A stretch of DNA of 64,000 nucleotides from Talinum fruticosum (Eukaryota > Streptophyta > Magnoliopsida > Caryophyllales > Talinaceae), in assembly GCA_021018815.1 (NCBI GenBank), contig JAITYX010000088.1:248001-312000 (forward strand). Reading direction: 5' to 3'. The notes under the pieces are model-generated. The model had not been told where the DNA came from. It saw only the letters and a list, made by a program, of their open reading frames with translations, and made no database searches. This document shows positions 58,230-64,000 of the stretch, one piece after another. How positions within the stretch are numbered: the first letter of the stretch is position 1; every line of letters starts with the position of its first letter. The position numbers were made by a program, and so were the translations under genes.

Positions 58230-59760
58230 CAAAAAAATTTAAGATGGTGGGGAGGGAGCGATCGAGTCGAGGTGCGAGGAACGAGCGGTGCCCCTTCGCT
58301 AGTAAGAGCGTGATGATGTTGAAGATCCAGGCGGGGGCAGCACTGGGATCTCCGGGATAAGCTCGGCTACGAATGGGCGACCCGAACACTGGTCGTCCAG
58401 AGGTTCATCCTCTTGGAAATCAACCGAGGGAGGTGCTTGCTCGGGCTGGACAACTGCTAGCTCGACCTTTTTAGCGGGGTCTTCGACCCACTCGGACTAC
58501 TGTCCGAGCCGATCGGTCCGGTTGGGGGTCGGAGCACCTTGTGCCTCTGCTCCTTCGCTTCTTCCTTCTCCTCTTCCTCCTTTTCCTAATATGGAGTTGC
58601 CTCAACCGCAGTCTCCTCTTCTTCTTCATCCCCTCCGGAGGAGGGTTTGGTCGAGCTCGAGGATTCCTTATATGTGTCCGAGTCAATCGGGTCCTGAGAA
58701 GCCTTGGAACGCCTTTCTGGAGGAGTTCTATCATCTCCTTCTGCTCCTTGACAATTGCCTTCATCTCAAGAAGCACATCTTGCTGCTCTTTGATTTGGGA
58801 TTGAGTAGTCTTTTGATTGATAGTGATAGACTGGAGGACGAGTCTTTAATGACCGAAGGGTGTCCTTGAGTTCGGTGGACACCGAGGAGATTTTGTCCAT
58901 TATGGTAGTGGACAAGGCGGAAGAAAGGACTCGAGAGACACCTATAGTTGAGGCACTACCAGGTGGAGGAGGTAGAGAGAGAGGAGTTTGTGTCTAAGTC
59001 CGAGGCGGAAAAGATGGCCTAAGTTATGAGCTATGGACCCGGACATCCGGTTGGGTCTCTTAGTATCCATACCCAAGGAGTTCCTTTACGCCAACAATAA
59101 TAGTAGCCTTAGAAACCGCGTTAGGATCCGAGGGGAGAGGAACTTTGAATAGCTTAAAAACAAAAGTGAGAAGAGCCCCGAATGGAAGTGAGGTGGATTT
59201 CTTAATCCGAGTCTAAGTTGGCATAGCGGTCATCTCCTAGATTATGGCTGGAAAGAGGTATACTTCGTAGCCCTCAAGGATATCAAAAAGTTCTTTGAGA
59301 TGCTTGGAGTTAGGATTTTCTTTGCTCGAGTGCTTGAGAGAAGAAGGTTCTCACCAGCAAGAAACACGAAGACGGGCTTCGACTTTAGTTGAGTAACAAA
59401 GAAGTTTTTGCGTGACTTAGGAAATTCTATGGCATACTTCTCAAAGAATTCATCAGCAACCTCGTTGAAAGATATAGGGTTGCTGCTGAGAACAAGAGAA
59501 GATACTTTAAAAAGGCGGTGGAGGAGAGAGACGTTGACATAGACAACAACGTCTTAAACTTTGGAGGTGAGTATACCCTTAGAGCTGGAGAGGGTGGAGT
59601 AAAACTCGAAACGAGTTATGGGTATATGAACTCGCTGAAACAAAGGAAATTATAAACCCTTGTGGTTTTGATATTGTTTAACCACGAAACTTAGTGGTTG
59701 GAAAGAATTTGTCATCCAATGTTAGGCGTCGGGTGACAATGATTTTAGAGGGGTTGGAAG
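58230..59760 (-). pseudogene. Acidic-tailed protein of the copia-type pol-less element
   Basis: Unrecognised protein, reading leftward. The N-terminal part includes 'RVHIPITRFEFYSTLSSSKG' (about 59,570-59,640), then 'NPISFNEVADEFFEKYAIEF' and 'PKSRKNFFVTQLKSKPVFVF' (59,360-59,480). The middle part, near 58,740-58,900, includes a helical region with 'MLLEMKAIVKEQKEMIELLQ'. The acidic part near 58,550-58,640 reads 'SSGGDEEEEETAVEATP' and EKEEEEKEEAKEQ. The end, near 58,380-58,445, reads 'APPSVDFQEDEPLDD'. Several stops and shifts break the roughly 430-residue frame. The copy at 48,061-49,020 has the same order. The Arg/Lys-rich open frame at 58,471-58,776 is a shadow in its C-terminal half. Confidence 0.5.
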
Positions 59761-59889
59761 GACCCTTTTGGCTTCTTTTGCAAGGTTTCTTGGTTGTAAA
59801 ACAAAGAAAGTCTAGGTGGGAACCTCTTTTCAGCATGTTTGAATGAGAGAAGAGAGAAGATGAACTTTTAGAGAGAGAGAGAGATAGCT

Positions 59890-59923
<34 letters not shown>

Positions 59924-60280
59924 AAAGAAAATGAAAGAGTAGAAAGAGAGATGAGAGTAAACGGTGCTTACTTGAGATTACATTCACTTAGCTTGAGAGA
60001 GACGGTTCGTGCTTCAAAAATAGTAAACTTGCTCGAGATGTAGTAAGAGAGAGAGAGAGAGAGTATGTAGAGAGTAAAGTACCGAAATGAAGGAAAAAGG
60101 ATGCTATTTATTGGGAAAGAATTATCCTTCGATATTTTGACCTAATTTTCCAACGGTCACCTCGGACCGATGTGGCCGTTCTGTTGTCCAACGGTTAGAA
60201 TTCCGAGTGCTTGTCTCGCTAATGGCTAGTTCTCCGATCTATGCACGCGAGAGAGAGAGAGAGAAACAGAGAGAAATTTT
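59761..60280 (-). other. GA-rich leader of the pol-less element
   Basis: Three GA microsatellite runs (59,873-59,921, 60,046-60,062 and 60,249-60,263) in the sequence just inside the 5' LTR. A primer site would be expected at 60,268-60,280 and is not recognisable there. Confidence 0.6.
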
Positions 60281-61885
60281 TGAAAGTTTGCTCTCGGAGA
60301 AGCTAAGTCACCCTAGAGGGGGTGAATAGGGTGATGAGGAAATTCGCTCGAGTTAGGCACTAGATATGACTCCGAGAAGAATGTGAGTAAAGAATGAACT
60401 ACGAAAATCACCGACTCGAGTTAAGTGGCGAGATGAAGAGACAAATTGGACAGAACTTTAAATATGTCTAAGTCTAGATTGGACTCAGAAAAGTATCAAC
60501 AAGAAGTTACGTGGAAACCCTCCTGGGGTAGAAAACCACGGACCGTGCTAATCCAAGCACGAAGTCAAATCCACTATTTTGAATCCACCAAATACGAGTA
60601 GAATGAGTCAACCGAGTTGCTCCCTTAGACAACTCCTTACAAGTTTTTCCTAGACTCAGAAATTCCCTCATCTGATCTAGTACTTCCTAACCGACATAAC
60701 CTTTATAGCTAGGGACAAGCTGAGCTAAGTTAACCCTTACAGCTCGAGTCAAGGGACCTTACTCGAAAGTAAGAATAAGTGTTTGTAACATATTACAAGA
60801 CCTTACAACTCGAGAGAATATTAAATACAGAGTTGGAGTTGTAAGTAGAAGGTTGAGTATGAATACAAAGACCTTTGCCAAAGTACGTTCATTGACAGTT
60901 GATTCAAGCAATCTTCAAATCTTTAGATTTGGCTTCTATTTATAGATGACCAAGCGATTAGCCGTTGTGACCATCTTCCGACTGGAAGTCCTTTGTGACC
61001 CTTGTAATGCATTTTCCGAGTCACTCAGAAAATATCCATTGAAGTGTGAGCGTTGGGCAACGGCTCTTGACTCCTTCGAAGTACCAATTCACCTGGTGGT
61101 GTCTTGAAAAGTAAGGTGAAAACCACCGTTAAGCTTAGTGTTGCAGATTTTCGGTTTTGGAAACAGACAACCCCGACACGGTTGTCCGGGCCTTGGTCGA
61201 AGTGGAAAAAGCCTTGCCTCGCTGGTGATTTGACGTTTTGAAGCCGGTTACTTTTGTAATTCAAAACTAGGATAGCCTCGTTTGAATAACCGACTAAAGT
61301 AAATCAATTTGGTTCTTAAAGTATAAAATACTTTGGTCCAAGATTAGACACAAATGATAAATTAATTAAGATAATTATGTGCATAATTATCCGAGTCGAA
61401 AAGGAATGGAATTTTCTGAGTCTAATATCCATGAGACTCAAAATCCATCCGAGTCAGTCTCAAAGAAAATCAAGTCAAGTAAAGAATGATAGAGTAGAGA
61501 AACTTGATTTAAACAAAGAAAAATTCAAACAAAATTTGTTGACTTAGAAGAATGAATTATCAAGGTAATTCTTGGAACATGAAGTCGAGATATGAGTTTA
61601 TGCAAAATAGAACAAGTCCTTGAACATGCGATATCTCTTACTGTTGTTTGAGTGACTCGGAATAGTGTGTAGAAAGACATGTAAGAATATGCTTTCTTAG
61701 TCGATCGAAGCATATGAAAAACGGATGCAATAGATTCTATGACACTCGAAAAGATGCTATATTACTCGTAAAAGTTTCTAAGGCACATAAAATGACTTGA
61801 AATCAAAACCTTATAAGAGCTGAAGCCATATACCTGATTCTTTGATAGAACTTAGAATGATGTACATGTGAAATCCGAGTCCTCA
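60281..61885 (-). repeat. LTR shared by the pol-less element and the copia pol element
   Basis: Minus-sense TGAGGACTCGG at 61,885 to GAGCAAACTTTCA at 60,281. TATA box (minus TATAAATA) at 60,937-60,944. It serves as 5' LTR for the interior on its left and, by position and orientation, as 3' LTR for the copia pol on its right. Confidence 0.88.
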
Positions 61886-62140
61886 ATTTTAAAAGAAATT
61901 TATGAAATTCTCCATTGATCTAGAGATGATTTTAGAAGTTTGATGTCTATTTTTCTTAAAAATTGAGTCTAACTCGATAAAGTTTCCGAGTGTCTCGAAA
62001 TTGCAAACAAGTAATAACTTATAGCTCGAGTATCACTAGGTCAACTGAACTAATTGTTATTAAAGCACAAAAACGAGACATTTAACACATAATCATACAA
62101 AGTAATTCTACTCGGAAAAGCACATAATTATGCATTAATC
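61886..62140 (-). other. 3' untranslated part of the copia element
   Basis: AT-rich sequence between the end of RNase H and the LTR. The polypurine tract expected at 61,886-61,900 is degraded (minus TTCTTTTAAAAT). No gene is seen. Confidence 0.5.
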
Positions 62141-64000
62141 ATGCCTACCTCATTCCTAATAAAGAAAAACTGATTCTCACTAAGTGGCTTAGTAAAGATA
62201 TCAACTAATTGAAGTTTGGTAGGATTGAAATCAAGTTCAATATCACCTTTCTTGGAATGGTCTCTTAGAAAATGATACCTTACCTCAATATGCTTTGTCT
62301 TTGAGTGCTTGAATTAGATTCTTAGTGATGCTGATTGCACTTTGATTGTCACACTTGATTGGAATTGATTTGAATGAAAGTTGAAGATCCTTCAAGTGTT
62401 TATTGATCCATAAAATATGAGCATAGCATGCTCCAACCGCAATGTTTTCAGCTTCACCAGTTCATAGAGCTATGCTAACTTTGTACCCAAGCATAAGGGA
62501 TTGACCCCGAAACTTCGGGCTCTCGAAGTGCTTTTTCTATCAACTTTGTACCCAACATAGTCGGCATCGGAGTATCCAGCAAGAGTCGGTTCCGAGTCTC
62601 TTGGGTACCATAAACCTAGATTTTGAGTCCCTGCAAGATATCCGAAGAATCTCTTCACCGTAGTGAGATGTGATTCTTTTGGATTACCTTGAAATCATGA
62701 ACACGGACATACACTAAACATTAGGTCTGGTCTACTGGAAGTAAGATATAGCAAAGATCTAATCATACCCCGATAAAGTTTCTAATCTACTGCTTTACCT
62801 TTTCCGTCCGAGTACAGTTTGATGTCTGCTGCTCATAGGTGTTGCTGCATGTTTTGCATCCTTATCTTGCTTGATTTGTAGACCGAGGAAGAAATCGAGT
62901 TCTCCCATCTTCCTCATTTGAAATTCATGTGTCATTAACTCGGAAAAATCTCAACATAAAATTTCATTAGTAGCTCTAAATATTATATCATCAACATAGA
63001 TCCGAGTAGTAAGAAAGTCTTTCCTCTTCATTTTTATGAAAAGAGTCTTGTGAATTTGACCTCTTCTAAAATCATTTTGAACCAAGAAATTGCTCAGTAT
63101 TTCATACCAAGCTCTAGGAGCTTGTTTAAGACCATAAAGAGCTTTTTGCAACTTGAAAACATGATTTGGAAATTATGAGTTTTCAAATCCAGAGGGTTGC
63201 TCAACATAGACTTCCTCTTCAATGATACCATTAAGGAAAGCACATTTAACATCCATTTGATATAGTTTGATATTCATGCTTGACGGAAATGCTAATAAGA
63301 TTCTAATAGCTTCAATTCTAGCAACCGGTGCAAAGGTTTCCCCACAATTAATCCCTTCTTCTTGAATGTAAGCTTGAGCCATAAGTCTAGCCTTATTTCG
63401 ACTATAAACCCACCTTCATCCAGTTTGTTCTTGAAAACCCATTTGGTTCCTATGACTGGGTGGTCACAAGGACGTTTGGTAAGAGTCCGAGACGGTTTCT
63501 TTTGAATTGATTGAGTTCCTCATGTATGACGTCTACCCATTCAGGTTCATTTATGGCCTGTCGTGCATTTCTGGGTTCGAGTTAATAAAATGAATGCAGT
63601 GAATGCACATAGATTTTTAGAGAAGAATGAGTTCTTACCCCACTGTTGATATCGGACAAGATGTTTTCGAGTGGGTGGCTAGAAGCATATTTGACAGCTC
63701 CACTGTCCTCCGGTTCACCAGATTTGTAGGTTAAATTGGTTAGTCTTTAGAAGTCCGTTCGATTGAGCTTGTTTATCTCATTGACCTTCAGCATTCGAGC
63801 TGGCTCTTGAGTCGTTTCATTCCGAGTTAGGTTATTCCGAGTTACCTCCTTCGAGTGGCCTTTCCTTGACTCTTTGTGATCTCATCTTCACTAAGATCAT
63901 CATCTTCGCTGAGGTTTAGATCCGAGAATGTTGTCTCACTTGGTTTTCCATGTTTAATCTCATCAAAAACAACGTGGATACTTTCTTCCACTTTGTTAGT
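62141..64000 (-). pseudogene. Ty1/copia pol (SIRE/Maximus-like): RT and RNase H, broken
   Basis: RT begins with '[12 protein letters not shown]'-style sequence near 63,430. It continues '[20 protein letters not shown]', then [20 protein letters not shown] and [10 protein letters not shown] (63,173-63,375). One in-frame TAA interrupts. It resumes LQKALYGLKQAPRAWYE and the catalytic IYVDDIIF (62,985-63,010). 'MRKMGELDFFLGLQIKQ' follows. RNase H has KRFFGYLAGTQNLGLWY, 'AGYSDADYVGYKVDRKSTS' and a decayed 'AVGACYAHILWINKHLKDLQ' with 'IKCDNQSAISITKN' down to about 62,300. The sequence upstream (63,540-64,000) includes a Ser/Asp/Glu-rich 'DLNLSEDDDLSEDE' linker between integrase and RT. Integrase and gag lie right of the window. 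Confidence 0.9.

Larger units (their letters stand above)
56165..61885 (-). mobile_element. Copia-type pol-less LTR element (LARD-like), complete structure
   Basis: Two LTRs of 1,535 and 1,605 bp flank a 2.6-kb interior on the minus strand. The 3' LTR is preceded by a clean polypurine tract. The interior encodes only the acidic-tailed protein remnant, with no gag or pol. No good tRNA primer site is seen next to the 5' LTR; the adjoining sequence is GA-rich. CTTTC (56,160-56,164) may be a target duplication on the left. Its partner is not at 61,886, because the right-hand LTR also borders copia pol. Confidence 0.8.

Noticed and set aside
58471..58776. Basic minus-strand frame with KKKRRLRL and RKRRKRRRKKRR
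   Set aside because: Same reason: shifted phase of the acidic run. Only its first half (EMKAIVKEQKEMIELLQ) is likely genuine.
1..64000. CRISPR arrays, bacterial operons, tRNA or rRNA genes
   Set aside because: None seen; direct repeats present are LTRs, microsatellites or minisatellites, and all protein motifs are plant transposable-element types.

Overview
The window looks like intergenic heterochromatin of a flowering plant. It contains only transposable elements: Ty3/gypsy Tat-type and chromovirus pol genes, Ty1/copia pol, an En/Spm-CACTA transposon, a hAT transposon, and LTRs ending in TGT/ACA that carry TATAAATA-type promoters. I found no intact host gene, tRNA, rRNA or CRISPR. Sequence alone does not let me name the species. 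Every coding region is broken by stops or frameshifts, so most are called as pseudogenes.

Left part (1-40,379). A minus-strand gypsy gag with its leader and 5' LTR (1-1,632) cuts a long LTR of the 'TGTAA' family (1,633-3,731). That LTR itself sits in the 3' LTR of a minus-strand Tat-type gypsy element (3,732-40,379). The Tat element reads right to left: LTR, tRNA-type primer site, leader, gag, protease, RT, RNase H, second RNase H and integrase. It is the outermost shell of a five-level nest. Its RT gene is split by a CACTA transposon (9,386-34,014). The CACTA gene, Transposase_24-like with a Ulp1-like C-terminus, is split by chromovirus A (11,293-30,873). The 3' LTR of A holds the pol-less LTR element B (about 18,188-29,307). 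The 3' LTR of B holds a hAT transposon (24,885-28,582) with perfect 8-bp target duplications. Nesting gives the order of insertion: Tat, CACTA, A, B, hAT.

Middle part (40,380-56,164). Two LTRs of the B family are nested, the inner being a full-length solo LTR of about 3.2 kb (43,067-46,282). Beyond them lies a second, rearranged Tat element in pieces: an LTR stub with polypurine tract, pol at 51,026-53,210 on the minus strand, and an LTR plus primer site on the plus strand. It is interrupted by a plus-strand copy of a pol-less copia-type element (48,061-51,025). A further B-family LTR fragment follows (54,241-56,164).

Right part (56,165-64,000). A minus-strand tandem array reads copia pol (SIRE/Maximus-like RT and RNase H), LTR, a 2.6-kb pol-less internal region encoding an acidic-tailed protein of unknown function, then LTR. 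The autonomous-type and pol-less elements share the middle LTR.

The least explained content is the pair of unrelated protein-coding remnants inside the two pol-less LTR elements (20,461-21,630, and 58,230-59,760 with its copy at 48,061-49,020). Both end in acidic tails and neither resembles a gag or pol domain I recognise.
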